DNA of 64,000 nt, from NCBI GenBank assembly GCA_949825045.1, contig OX463813.1, positions 2,232,001 through 2,296,000 on the forward strand, read 5' to 3'. The DNA comes from Argyresthia goedartella. Lineage: Eukaryota; Arthropoda; Insecta; Lepidoptera; Argyresthiidae. This document shows positions 33,842 to 44,291 of this stretch, piece after piece. A model generated the notes under the pieces. That model was not told the DNA's origin and did not search any database. It worked only from the letters and a program-made list of their open reading frames with translations. Each line of letters begins with the position of its first letter. Position 1 is the first letter of the stretch. The position numbers and the translations under genes are program-made.

Positions 33842-34428
33842 TGATTAATTTCCCACGCCTACCGAACGGCGGGGAATCCTGAGGGGGAGTGCCTTTGCCA
33901 CGTGAGAGAAAAGAATGATGTAATTGGTACTGACCTTGTCTCCGTAGGCAGGAAATCGAAAGCTCGATTCGAGACGGGAATACGGAAAGGGGCACAGTTT
34001 GGGATAGGATATGGAGCGAATCGACACTTATCGTTGCTGCCGACGCCGTCGCCGGCGTGCTGCCTGCCGTGACCGTGGAGTCGCCGCTACCGATGCGACG
34101 ATGTCCAATCAACCGGGATCACTTGGCCGCTGACGCGAATCTACTTATTTCAATCAATAGCCCGACGCTATGAGGTAGATTTACACTCTGACCAGGCCCG
34201 ATGCCTGTATGATAATTGGTACACCGAAATACCATCACGGGGCCCGAGCCGCCATGTTATTCTCACCGATGAGACAGACCAAGAGTAAAATTAACTTCCA
34301 ATTTTACATCTCGTTTCCGATACGAGTGACAGCTGCTAGTGCCGTTTTCGCTAGTGATGTCTCGATTACTCGCGATCGATTCGCGCAACAAAAAAACCGG
34401 TGCGTTTCCGACGCATAAATATTAAACA
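33842..34428 (-). repeat. BEL/Pao-1 5' LTR
   Basis: 587 bp, upstream in the reading direction of the element. Followed by the right-hand CAATC duplication at 34429-34433. Confidence 0.93.
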
Positions 34429-35310
34429 CAATCTACCAACATCCCCAAATCAATTTGGCAAGTAGTTAATAAACACCGCAATAAAAGCAGTCTCAAGTTT
34501 AAGGATAAACTTATGCTTAAGGTTGACGACAGGATTGTAGATGATCCTAATAAAATAGCAAAAATTTTCCCTGATCAGTTTAACTGTAAAAAATCTTCTA
34601 TCAAAAACCACCATATATCAGAATCATATCTAACGGAAAATACCAAAAGTGTAGAAAACAGTATGATCTTAAGAAATGTCACATCTGCTGAAATAACCAA
34701 GCTAGTATCAAAAATGAATAATAAAAAATCATATGGTCATGATGAAATCCCAATTTGTATTATAAAAGACAACATGACATCTTAGCAGAACCATTAATAC
34801 ATTTCTTTAATTTGTGTTTTGATAATTTTATATTCACAGAGCAGTTGAAAATAGCAAAAGTCATTCCTATCTTTAAAAAGGGCCTAAAAACTGATCCAAA
34901 AATGTATAGGCCTATTAGCTTTTAACTACGTTATCAAAAAAATTTGAAAAACTATTGAAAAGACGATTAATTTTTCACCTGGCTAGCAATAATATACTTA
35001 GTAACCGGCAGTTCGGATATCAAAAAGGCGTTGGTACGATGGACGCTATTGAATCTCTGATCGATGATGTTGTCAAGAATCTCAATGATAGCAAGAAAGT
35101 GGCTGGACTTTTCTTGGATCTTAGTTCCGCTTTTGATACAGTAGACCATACATAGTTAATAAACAATTTAGAACACTACGGCGTTAGAGAAAATACCCTA
35201 AATTTATTAAAGAGCTATGTACAAAATAGAACACAATTTGTTGAAATTAAATATGAAAATAATGGTACCGGAAAAGTGGCAAAATCCGATATATCTAAAA
35301 TAATAATAGG
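34429..35310 (+). pseudogene. LINE-E ORF2, segment 2 (RT fingers and palm start)
   Basis: Resumes the frame cut at 28376: IWQVVNKHRNKSSLKFKDK at about 34455, MNNKKSYGHDEIPI at about 34715, then NRQFGYQKGVGTMDAIESLI and GLFLDLSSAFDTVDHT (34998-35155). It ends at KIIIG (35310), where a solo LTR interrupts the GVPQGS motif. Several stops and frameshifts are present. Confidence 0.82.
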
Positions 35311-35837
35311 TGTTTAATATTTATGCTTCGGAACGCACCTCGGTTTTTTGTTGCGCGGATCAACCGCGAGTGATCGGGACATCACTAGCTGGCTGTCACT
35401 TTCATAGAAAAAAAATGACTAGCTAGCTGTCAACTTTTGCACATGGAAATATGGTCGGCGTCAGGTATTCGGGCCTTGGCGGAATGTTAATTATAATAAT
35501 ATCGTAACAATCGTCAAGAAATAAGTAGATTTCACGTGATCGTAGTGAGTGCTTCGTGCTGTGAAAGGTTGAAGTGGTTCGGTCACCAATTCGTCGCGTT
35601 CGGATAGCGACCCGTGTAGTCGGCAGCATCACGACGGCAACAGCAGCGGCCTACGACGCGAGTAAGATTCGACTCCCATCACCCCCCACCCTGGTGTTCC
35701 TCATCCCGTACTCCTGCCTCGAATTGAGCTTTCGAATGCCGGTCCACGGCGTCAAGGTCAGTACTGCTTGTGACATTCCACTGAAAAACAACCCTACCAA
35801 GATTCCACCCCTTTCGGTTAAGGCGTGGAATTTAACA
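35311..35837. mobile_element. Solo LTR of a BEL/Pao-1-related family
   Basis: 527 bp, TGTTTAATATTTATGC ... GAATTTAACA, flanked by the 5-bp duplication ATAGG (35306-35310 and 35838-35842). Its first ~95 bp match the minus-strand start of the BEL/Pao-1 LTR with changes (GTTGCGCG, CGCGAGT, GACATCACTAGC). The remainder diverges, so it is a related subfamily. No internal sequence remains, as after LTR-LTR recombination. Confidence 0.88.
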
Positions 35838-37000
35838 ATAGGAGTACCACAAGGATCCATATTGGGACCAGTTCTTTTCATCATATTCACAAATGACTTA
35901 ATAGACTAATACTTAATAAAAATCTGGATATTAAACTTGTTTTATTTGCTGATGACACAAATGCGATTATTTTTGCTGATGACATAGAAACACTAAATAA
36001 TATTGTAGTTAAAGCTCTTTCAGCTCTTAATGAGTGGTTCAGCGGAAATAATCTCCACATAAACCCTAGCAAAACAAATGTCATGCTTTTCAAAAGCACC
36101 GCCAGAAATGATGATACTCTCGAGATTAAAGATAATGACAGTACAATCGAACAAGTAAATATAGTCAAATATCTAGGGGTCCATGTAGACTGTTTTCTTA
36201 ACTGGAAACATGAGCTAGCAGCAATAGAAAGTTCTATTAGTTCATAATGTTATGCCTTGAGAAGTTTAAGAGATGAACTAAGCTTAGTCCAACTAAAAGC
36301 TGTTTACTATGCATTAGTTGAATCTAAATTACGGTATAGCATCATGTTTTGGGGTCATAGCTACGAATATAATATTATAAAAGCTTTCATATGCCAGAAG
36401 CAAGCAATACGCACAATGGTAAGAATACCACAGTGGGAAACGTGCAAAGAGCACTTTGTTAAATTAGGTTTACTTACAGTACCGTGTCTCCATATTCTTG
36501 TCTTACTTATGAACCTAACAAAAAAAATCCAAAGTACGAGTCATCAGAAGAAAAACGTGTGCGTAACGAATCAAGACGCAAAGATGTAAAAATCGAGACA
36601 CTATTTCCCAGACAAGTTGCAGGTCACAGTGCAAGGTACCAGGCCGTTGTCCTGGCAATAAATTGCCTATTGACTTAAAATTAATTGACAACATGACCAA
36701 ATTTAAGAATGCGTTGCAAAAATACTTGTTGAAGAAGTGCTTCTACGCTCTTGAGGATTTCATAAATCAATATGATCGGCATTAATATATTAGGAAATTT
36801 TAAATTATTTAGTATGGTAATATTATTGACATTGAATTTATTTGTAAATTGCCTAAATACTTGCATTATTTTGTGGAATTATCTTTTATAGTATTATTGT
36901 TTTTATGTTATGTTGTTTTTGTGTTTTAGTTTAAGTATGATTCAAATATGATTTAATAATCGTGAATGAATAAATGAAAAAAAAAAATGAAAAAAAAACC
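35838..37000 (+). pseudogene. LINE-E ORF2, segment 3 (RT active site to tail)
   Basis: Resumes with GVPQGSILGPVLFIIFTNDL (35838-35900), a frameshift, then LVLFADDTNAIIF (about 35935), LNEWFSGNNLHINPSKTNVM (about 36030), KYLGVHVDCFLNWKHEL and RYSIMFWGHS (about 36340). The coding part ends near 36680. A 3' UTR leads to an ATGAAAAAA-type tail at 36971-37000. Confidence 0.83.
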
Positions 37001-37099
37001 CAAGTAATACGTATAAATAATAAACTGCGCGGCTGTTATCACAGCAACGGTAAGGACTTAACCCTTTCGTTCTTCAGAGCTAGTTTGTGTGTCGAGTGT

Positions 37100-37510
37100 T
37101 TAGCCAAAAGTAATATTTATATTTCCGCTTTTGTTGAATACCAGCGGACTGCAAATTTCTGCACGCAGGTAAACAGTGACACCTCCGTATGCTTTTCCGG
37201 TTCTATCGTTCCTGTATAGCCTGAAGCCTGGATGAGAGTACATGGATGAAGGGAGTGAAGGTTTAATGAATGACTCAGAGACAAGAATGCCGTCCACACG
37301 TTGGTCACAAAAAGCCTCGATGACATCGTGGTAGTTAGTTTGAATACTTTGAGCATTGATGTGCACTATGTTCAGATTTTTCCCTGACCCACCAAAAACA
37401 ATCCTAAGTTTGACGCAAAGTGGTTCTTCCACAGTGGAAATATCGTTTTCCGCACTAATCAATTTATCGCTAGAAGCACACGATAAGAAGCTATTGTTAT
37501 GGATATTCAT
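37100..37510 (-). pseudogene. LINE fragment: endonuclease N-terminal half
   Basis: Open frame with LNIVHINAQSIQTNYHDVIE, DGILVSESFIKPSLPS and RNDRTGKAYGGVTVYLR. This is the N-terminal half of an EEP endonuclease from LINE ORF2, including the Glu of the SE-type block. The catalytic D/H half and the RT are missing; the frame ends at 37100. A separate insertion from LINE-E and in opposite orientation. Confidence 0.78.
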
Positions 37511-37589
37511 TCTATGTTTTGGTAAATAATAGATATATGTATAAAAATATATAATACGATAATGTTAATATGAATAAAAATAACAAATA

Positions 37590-37972
37590 AAAACTGGTCA
37601 AGTGCGAGTCCAACTCGCGCACGAAGAGTTCCGTACCACCGTACAATGGTAGGGATGGTGTGGAGTGAATAGTTTAGATTTTACATAGCAAAATGTTGTG
37701 TACAAAGTTATTGGTGCGGCTACTTTCACACTCCGTGTAAGCAAACAGGTGCATCCATAAGTTTGTATGTGGTGTACAGATAAATATTTATTTGATTCTG
37801 TTTTTTAGTGTTTGTTGTTATAGCGGCAACAGAAATACATCATCTGTGAAAATTTAAACTGTCTAATTATCACGGTTCATGAGATACAGCCTGGTGACAG
37901 ACGGACGGACGGACAGCGGAGGCTTAGTAATAGGGTCCCGATTTGCACCCTTCGGGTACGGAACCCTAAAAA
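37590..37972 (+). repeat. Lepidopteran dispersed repeat R, copy 1
   Basis: Begins AAACTGGTCAAGTGCGAGTC and ends GGGTACGGAACCCTAAAAA. The ends contain inverted GTTCCGTACC/GGTACGGAAC. Internal landmarks are TTGTTATAGCGGCAACAGAA, CCTGGTGACAGACGGACGG and TTAGTAATAGGGTCCCG. Copies 2 and 3 lie at 40846-41253 and 46630-47040. Non-coding; I know it as a very common repeat in moths and butterflies. Confidence 0.8.
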
Positions 37973-38351
37973 TAAATACGAAGTTATACTTATAGGTAAG
38001 AACAACACACAGTTAAGCTAAGATAAAATAAATGAACAATTAGGCAGTGGAAAGTGAAGGCACAGAAACATAAAATAAAACAGAGTATGAAACATGTTTG
38101 AAAAGTTAGAGCCACGGCGAGGCAAACGCAAAAAGGAACGCGACATGGAGTGCGAACGAAACACAAACATCTCTGCTAACACTTTAAAAATAACGTACGA
38201 AGTTTTTCATGTGCGTTTCGATCTCACTGTTAAAAATTAAAAGTACAAAAATGCCACAATAATAAAAAAACAGTGAATGACCAACCATGTCGTAATGTCC
38301 AAAAAATCTAAAAATAAACATTAATCTCGTAGTAATCCACACAAAAAAGTG
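37973..38351. other. No gene seen
   Basis: AT-rich sequence between a dispersed repeat and a LINE ORF1 remnant. Nothing recognised. Confidence 0.4.
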
Positions 38352-39182
38352 CTACTCCCTCGCAAATAGCCAAATGAACACTGCACCTCGAAAATGGAAT
38401 GCCGAGTATGGCTTGAGGACAGACGATTCTAACCTTATTTCTTCTTGCCCTGCATCTAAGTCGCCTGTCGCCTGGTGACTTCGCCCTTGGCGGAGCCAGC
38501 TGTAGTCGCCGCAGTAGGGTTCTTCCCCGTTGCGGGTAGGCAAGGGCAACTCCTTGCTGGAAAATTTATCAGTTAACGGCCGTAAATCCGCCCAGCACTC
38601 AAGCTTTTGCCGCGACATGTCACGCAGCAACAGGTGAATATTGCCATCAGATATCCAGATGTTGGTAACTCCGAAATGCTTGCGTGCTGCAATGAGGATA
38701 CCATATATACCGAGGTCAAGAACTCGGACACAGTTTACTCCAAACTTCATTGGGTGCTGTTTGGGTTGCGTTGGAAGCGCACAAGCAGGGGCCGAGATTT
38801 CGTGCCATTAGCACCCAGCATATGCACCACCTTCAAGTCGCGGGGGCACTCTGCAGAAACCTTGAGGCGGTCCGTTTGAAATGACGTCCGCTTCCTCTTT
38901 GGCCTCCTCATTCACACCGTCCACCAGCATCGCCTTACGCCTCACAGCGGCCTCGTGCCGGTCGAGCCCGAGAATCAATAGCTGCAGTGAAGACATCAAC
39001 ATCCCGAGGCTCTTCCACACAAGAGACTTGAAGTCTGAGAACTCAAGTGACAGCTTTGTGAAGTCCTGCGGTCTTGGAGCAGATGAAGCTGCATGCAGTT
39101 CCTCCTCATACTTCCCCATCCGCTCACTGAAGGTCTCCGTGATATCGTCCATGTTCTTCTGCAGCTCGGCGTACAGGTCCAT
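38352..39182 (-). pseudogene. LINE ORF1 remnant (coiled coil, RRM-like, CTD)
   Basis: Two frames in order on the minus strand. 39182-38808 encodes a coiled-coil N-terminus (LYAELQKNMDDITETFSERM) with the motif LLILGLDRHEAAVRRKAMLV then DGV. This corresponds to the 'RR..LL.GV.E' start of an RRM in LINE ORF1 proteins. 38750-38352 carries a C-terminal part with ARKHFGVTNIWISDGNIHLL. A stretch between them is lost or frame-shifted. A nucleic-acid-binding ORF1 protein is the best reading, from a different LINE lineage than LINE-B. No matching ORF2 adjoins it. Confidence 0.65.
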
Positions 39183-40007
39183 TGTGCACGTTTTTGAAGA
39201 TGTAATAGATGATGGGACAATAAGTGAGGTGATCAGGTAATTATGATGAGTGGAGGGTCTAGGTCAGTGATTTTATATTAAAATGTACATTAATTGATTC
39301 TAAATAATTAAAATCCAAAAATAAATAGAGAGCCTCTTTTTTGTTAGAACTACCCCTGAAGAAAAAAAAGAATATACTTTCTTACAAAAAATATTTATGG
39401 ATTTAAACAAGAATGTGTTTTTTAATACAAAAATTATGTTTCCACACACTAGCTATGCTCAAAAAATCCTATTAGATTTCATAGGAAACAGTCATTTGAT
39501 ATGAAAATAACGGTTAACCAGTAGTTATCTGTAATTGGTCTGTTATCGACTTTCAATCGTACGGTAAATATAAATAGAACTTGCCTGAGCTATACCATAA
39601 TACTGTACATATATTTAATAGGGGAATAATAAATTATCCGAATAAAAAAACTATTGAGCGAATGACTATGAATAGCGGAATTTCCTGATAAGAGCAAAAA
39701 AATATTGAATTGCGCGGCAAAATTCTACTCATTTGCGCGACTTTATTACTGAATGGTTTAGCCTATTGGCTAAATAAAGACGGTCTGGGCGAAGTGGTGG
39801 GGTAGGGTAGGTGAAGGATAAAGGGGATGAGGGAAGCGAAGTACCATTTGAAGAACTCCACCGCCCCCGAGGGCCCCCCGATGACCAGTCCATAGGAGTA
39901 GACAGAGGCGCTTCTTCAGGAAGAGATCCGATGATCTGACCCTAACACCCCACGCCCCAGAATGGGTGCGTGAGACGAAATCTTGATTGATTGAAGTCCC
40001 ATTTATC
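39183..40007. other. No gene; short GC-rich repeat-like stretch
   Basis: AT-rich up to about 39750, then a GC-rich stretch (39775-39990) directly before SINE-1. It may be part of an older composite repeat. No protein-like frame. Confidence 0.4.
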
Positions 40008-40270
40008 CGACGACCCGAATGACCGAGTCGGCAGTGACCCTGCCTACGAAGCCAAGGGTCCCGGGTTCCAGTCCCGGTGGGGGCAAATATTTGTTCGATG
40101 AGAACGGATGTTTGTACCCCAGTCATGGTTATTTATCTATCTAAGTATAATATTTATCTATATAAGTATGTATATCGTTGTCTAGTAAACAAGATACAGG
40201 GAATCCTAGTTTGGGGCTAGATCAATGTGTGTAAATAGTGTCCAAGGTGTTATTATTTATTTATTATTAT
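40008..40270 (+). mobile_element. SINE-1, complete copy
   Basis: Head with A box TGACCGAGTCGG and B box GGTTCCAGTCC, the same body as 19134-19395, ending in a TTATTTATTATTATT tail. Confidence 0.85.
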
Positions 40271-40845
40271 CCCTCGTATTGTTGAATACATATTCAATAC
40301 ATATTCAGAACAACAAAAACCAACACTCGTTTTAAATTTTATGTTACTTGAATTAAGGTATATTAGATTTCTAGTCGCGTACTTCAGTGATTTTGTCAGA
40401 CGAAGCCAGTATTTCTAGTCGCGCTAATTTTTCGTCGCTATTCAGTAATTCAGTCAGGCAAAACCAGTTTTTTTGGAAAAGTTAAGCAGCAACTGGATTT
40501 ACAGTCGTTTACCCGTTCAAAAAGGTTTATGTTTAACAGTTTACCAAATTGAGTAAAAAGTTACATTTAAAAAAAAGTTCCCAAATTAACTAAATGTTCA
40601 CCAAAATTGTACACTATTTTATACTAACCTAACATGGGTCGCCTCGCTCAGCTGCTCTTCGCTTCCCCCTTCACTTCGGCTCCAGTTTGAATTATAATGT
40701 TTTGACCTAACAAACCTAACTTAAGTTAATAGTATCTGCCAAATTACATGGCGATAAAAGCTATTCAAGCTATTCACGCAATAGCCTTCACCAAAATCCA
40801 ATTAATGTATCGCTAATTCTGTCGCTTACCTACCATAAATAAAAA
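40271..40845. other. No gene seen
   Basis: Contains a local near-duplication: 'TCTAGTCGCG...TTCAGT' followed by 'GTCAG.C.AA.CCAGT', at about 40369-40410 and 40415-40470. Otherwise nothing recognised. Confidence 0.4.
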
Positions 40846-41253
40846 ACTGGTCAAGTACGAGTTCAACACGCGCACGAAGGATTTCTTACCATTTTCGTAC
40901 AATGGTAGGGATGGTGTGGAGAGAATAGTTTGGATTTTACATAACAAAATAATGTTTACAAAGTTATTAGTGCGGCTACTTTCACACTCCATGCACGTAA
41001 CCAGGTGCATTCATAAGTTTGAATGTGGTATTGAAAGAGTTGTTGTATGGGAGCCCCCTTAAATATTTATTTTATTCTGTTCTTTAGTATTTGTTGTTAT
41101 AGCGGCAACAGAAATACATCATCTGTGAAATTTCATCTGTTTTACTATCACGGTTCATGCTGTATCAGCCTGGTGACAGACGGACGGACGGACGGACAGC
41201 GGAGGCTTAGTAATAGGGTCCCGTTTCGCACCCATCGGTTACTGAACCCTAGA
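40846..41253 (+). repeat. Lepidopteran dispersed repeat R, copy 2
   Basis: Same family as 37590-37972. It includes the GACGGACGGACGGACAGCGG run and ends near CACCCATCGGTTACTGAACC. Confidence 0.8.
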
Positions 41254-42004
41254 AACTATCGCTAACTGGCATCGCGTAGAATCTCGTAGTAGTAGATTAC
41301 TCGTACCACGATAGTTAGCGATACCAGTTTTGCGATGGGTTTGTATGGTAAGCAATAAATTTAGCGATAAATAAATTGCTTATACACTCACCCCATTAGT
41401 AGGTACGTAGTACGAAGTACTTCTTTTGTCTAAATTTGTAATCCTAATTGTGTATAACGGGAAGAAACTGTCTCCGAAGACACAGGTTACCCTAATTTGG
41501 GAGACAGAGAAAACCTTCTGCTAAGAATTGTATTTGGAAATAAACGTATTTTTACTTTACTTTACTTTCATTTTGGTGAAGGTCCCTTACTATGTCAAAG
41601 ACCTTTATTTCCATGTTATTTCGCAGACAGTATAGTAACTAATGCGATTCTGGCAAACAAGAAACAAACTTTTGTTGAACATTTAACATATTTCGGAGTC
41701 AAAACGTTTTTGATGCCGATTAAAAAGCATAGTCAGGTATCTGATAAGTATAGGTCATATGTCTCTATACTAATCGGCGGGCTGCTCAGCTGAGGTTAAG
41801 GTGTTGTGCCTACCCGCGTGACGTGTGATGTATCTGACAAAGGCCACGTTTGCATGGCGTGATCTTCCAAATCGGAATTAAAGGATTGAATAAAAGGACA
41901 GGTCATCTCCTATCACTTGATTGTAGTTGAGTTTTATGTTTAACCACAAACAGCATACAGGATGGTTTCTAATTACCTGATCATGGGGAATGATAGTGCC
42001 CATT
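41254..42004. other. Intergenic, with a TTTAC tail
   Basis: At 41475-41572, GGTTACCCTAATTTGGGAGA then ...GTATTTGGAAATAAACG and ACTTTACTTTACTTT looks like the 3' end of a SINE or LINE with a TTTAC tail. A short inverted repeat (TATCGCTAACT ... AGTTAGCGATA) lies at 41258-41324. No gene. Confidence 0.4.
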
Positions 42005-42276
42005 ATTAAATAATAATAACAATAATATTATAATAATACGTTAGACACTATTTACACACATTGATCTACCCCTAACTAGGATTCCCTGTATCTTGGGTAC
42101 TAGACAACGATACACATACTTATAAAGATAAATATTATACTTAGATAGATAAACAACCATGAATAAGGTACAAACATCCGTTCTCATCAAACAAATATCT
42201 GTCCCCACCGGGACTCGAACCCGGGACCCTTGGCTTCGTAGGCAGGGTCACTGCTGGCTCGGCAATTCGGGTCGCA
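42005..42276 (-). mobile_element. SINE-1, complete copy, minus strand
   Basis: Body and head read on the minus strand. The B box complement GGGACTCGAACCCGGGACCC is at about 42209-42228; the A box region is at about 42250-42265. The AAT-rich tail is at 42005-42040. Confidence 0.85.
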
Positions 42277-42814
42277 TATGTGTAGGTATATTGTTTTCTT
42301 TCACCTTTTGAACGTCCATGTAGTCTAATAAGCATGTACAATAAGAAAGTTGATTAGCTAATGCAGCCTGGTCGCGCCAATCCTGTCTCTTTCTGTACTT
42401 GCACAGATGGGTAAGCCCAAGGATGGCATCTCCATTCTTATACCTCGTTGTCCACCGAGTGTGTATAGTGGAGGACGTAATTAAGAAAAGGCATTAGTTG
42501 ATAACGTTGCTATCTGTCGGCGCCGCGAGTTTATCAAGATGTTATGATGCCGCTGCGGTGATTCTGCAGATGGCTGTGTTATCCTTATAAAGGCTCGTAG
42601 TACGCCTACGAATGTTATGACGGTTGTGGTTCCCACAATACAGGTTATCTTAGTGTGGGGCCAAAAGCAATGTATCTGCCTGTACAGATTTATATTTTAT
42701 AACTTGCTAGTGACAAACGTGCATTTCACTATTTGTGAATCGTTTAATTAACTAATGATTTCTTTATTATTGATGGATGAAGTGATTTATTTCATACTAC
42801 TGCCTACTAGTATA
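42277..42814. other. No gene; SINE-like body fragment
   Basis: At 42633-42690, CCCACAATACAGGTTATCTT then AGTGTGGGGCCAAAAGCAAT matches the stretch at 3388-3415 and resembles a lepidopteran SINE body. The rest is unassigned. Confidence 0.45.
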
Positions 42815-43174
42815 TGTTACCATAAGATTGTCATAACTGTTAGTTGATAAACTAACGTTTTTTTCTCATTAGTTGGTCAACTATCGACAGATAGTAAACT
42901 GTAGCCTACTGCTTACTATATGATGCGTTAGTTGACAAACTAACGGTTAAAAGCGTTTTATAGTAAACTGGTTTAAACTTGAATTGCAAACGAAAAACCA
43001 GGGCACTGCGGTAGCTTAGGTGAAGACTAGAGGGAAGGAATGTAGCGAAGCCCCAGCATAGTCTTCGTGTTAGGTTGACCCTAAACCCTGTCGGTCTGGT
43101 TTACTATCTGTTAAGAGTTGATCAACTAACGCGTTAGTTTATCATCTAACAGTTTTGACTATCTTCTGGTGACA
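42815..43174. mobile_element. MITE-A (second copy)
   Basis: 360 bp. Left end TGTTACCATAAGATTGTCAT, right end GTTTTGACTATCTTCTGGTG then ACA. It shares most of its length with 18328-18755 (GTCAACTATCGACAGATAGT, ACTGGTTTAAACTTGAATTG, GCTTAGGTGAAGACTAGAGG) but lacks the TG microsatellite. Confidence 0.78.
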
Positions 43175-43647
43175 TTTGTTGATGTGACGATTGTTCATTT
43201 GTCATTCCAATGTGGAAGGAGCATTCTCCCCAAACATAGGCTTTTGTTTACTTCAAGGGTAGACTTACGACTTATAAACTTCGCTCAAATAAACAAATTT
43301 TGTTTTTCTTTTTGTTTTGAATAGAAATGTTTATGTTTATGGAACACATCGTGAGGATAGCCCGCAGGTCTTCCTAGCGGCGACGATCGGCTAGGCCCTT
43401 GTCTCTTAGAACGCACATTTGAAAAACGAGCAGATCGTGGACGCATCTTTACCTCTTCTGCCTCATATGGGAAAAGGCGTGACGCTATGATTGTTTTCTT
43501 TATTTAATTAATTGAAGCAACAAAAGATGTTGCTACGGCGATTCTGCACAACAGCACATTTAGTTCAGGCAAAACACAGCACAAAATAGTAGACATTAGT
43601 AGATCTATCATGGATCTGTGAAAGAATGTTTCTAGCAACCGTGATTT
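43175..43647. other. No gene seen
   Basis: A GC-richer stretch at 43350-43490 shows no protein-like frame or known repeat. Confidence 0.4.
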
Positions 43648-43875
43648 TTTGCCACTTCTCGACATTGGACTGCTGTGGGAGAAAAGGGCGTAGAAACTAC
43701 CACAGATTGATTTTCAGATCTCTTTTTAGAATTTATTGTGCTTAACTAATACAAATATAACAATATAAATTATTATAATTAATAAGCAGGAATAAATAAT
43801 TACAAAATTATTAACAGCAAGGTCTGTATTGAGCCAGATTAACCCCATACAGTCCCGACATTTAAGTAATCTCGA
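43648..43875 (-). mobile_element. LINE-B family 3' end, minus strand
   Basis: Truncated copy with the last few codons of ORF2 and the 3' UTR, matching 10870-11110 inverted (CACATTGGACTGCTG-like block, CCCACAG, GAGCCAGATTAACCCCATAC). 5'-truncated near 43875. Confidence 0.8.
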
Positions 43876-44291
43876 ACACTTGTTGTATGACCAATTACTA
43901 GCTTAGTCATGTTATTTTAAGATCTAGGAATTACAGTTGCTTTTGAAAAATAACCTTATTATTTAATGGCTGATGCCCGAGTATTATAATTGTTAATCTA
44001 GCTCATGAATTATTATTTGCTTTGTTTTATTAAAAAACGATAAGCTGTTTAAGCGTGATTGATGCACAAACTCACAAACATCCAAACAACTAAATATCGC
44101 TCAAATTCACATTTATTTTACATATATATTATGAGTTGGATTTTTGATATAAATCGCGATGGAAAAATCGAATAATCCGTGGTCCAGTTACAATCGCAGG
44201 AACAAGCAAAGTAGCAATAAACATTTTTAACATTGCATTAACGAGCAAAGTAGCAATAAACATAAACATAAACATTTATAACATCTCATAA

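Larger units (their letters stand above)
28377..34428 (-). mobile_element. BEL/Pao-1 LTR retrotransposon, RT-deleted
   Basis: 6052-bp element on the minus strand, bounded by 587-bp LTRs and a 5-bp duplication CAATC (28372-28376 and 34429-34433), inserted in LINE-E. Gag and protease-integrase regions are present; the reverse transcriptase and RNase H are absent. I count six substitutions between the LTRs, about 1%. The interior is GC-rich, unlike the flanks. A primer-binding-site candidate next to the 5' LTR (33818-33839, minus strand, TGGTAGCAGA...) matches the last 10 nt of initiator-Met tRNA. That match is short and uncertain. Confidence 0.93.

Noticed and set aside
38352..39182. Host RNA-binding protein gene
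   Set aside because: The order coiled coil, RRM-like, C-terminal domain and the LGLDRHEAAVRRK motif fit LINE ORF1. The frame is broken and lies among transposons.
41258..41324. 11-bp inverted repeat as a terminator or small RNA
   Set aside because: Short arms in repeat-flanked DNA with no further support.
41497..41793. 98-residue open frame after a TTTAC tail
   Set aside because: No recognisable domain, starts inside a SINE/LINE-like 3' end, AT-rich chance frame.
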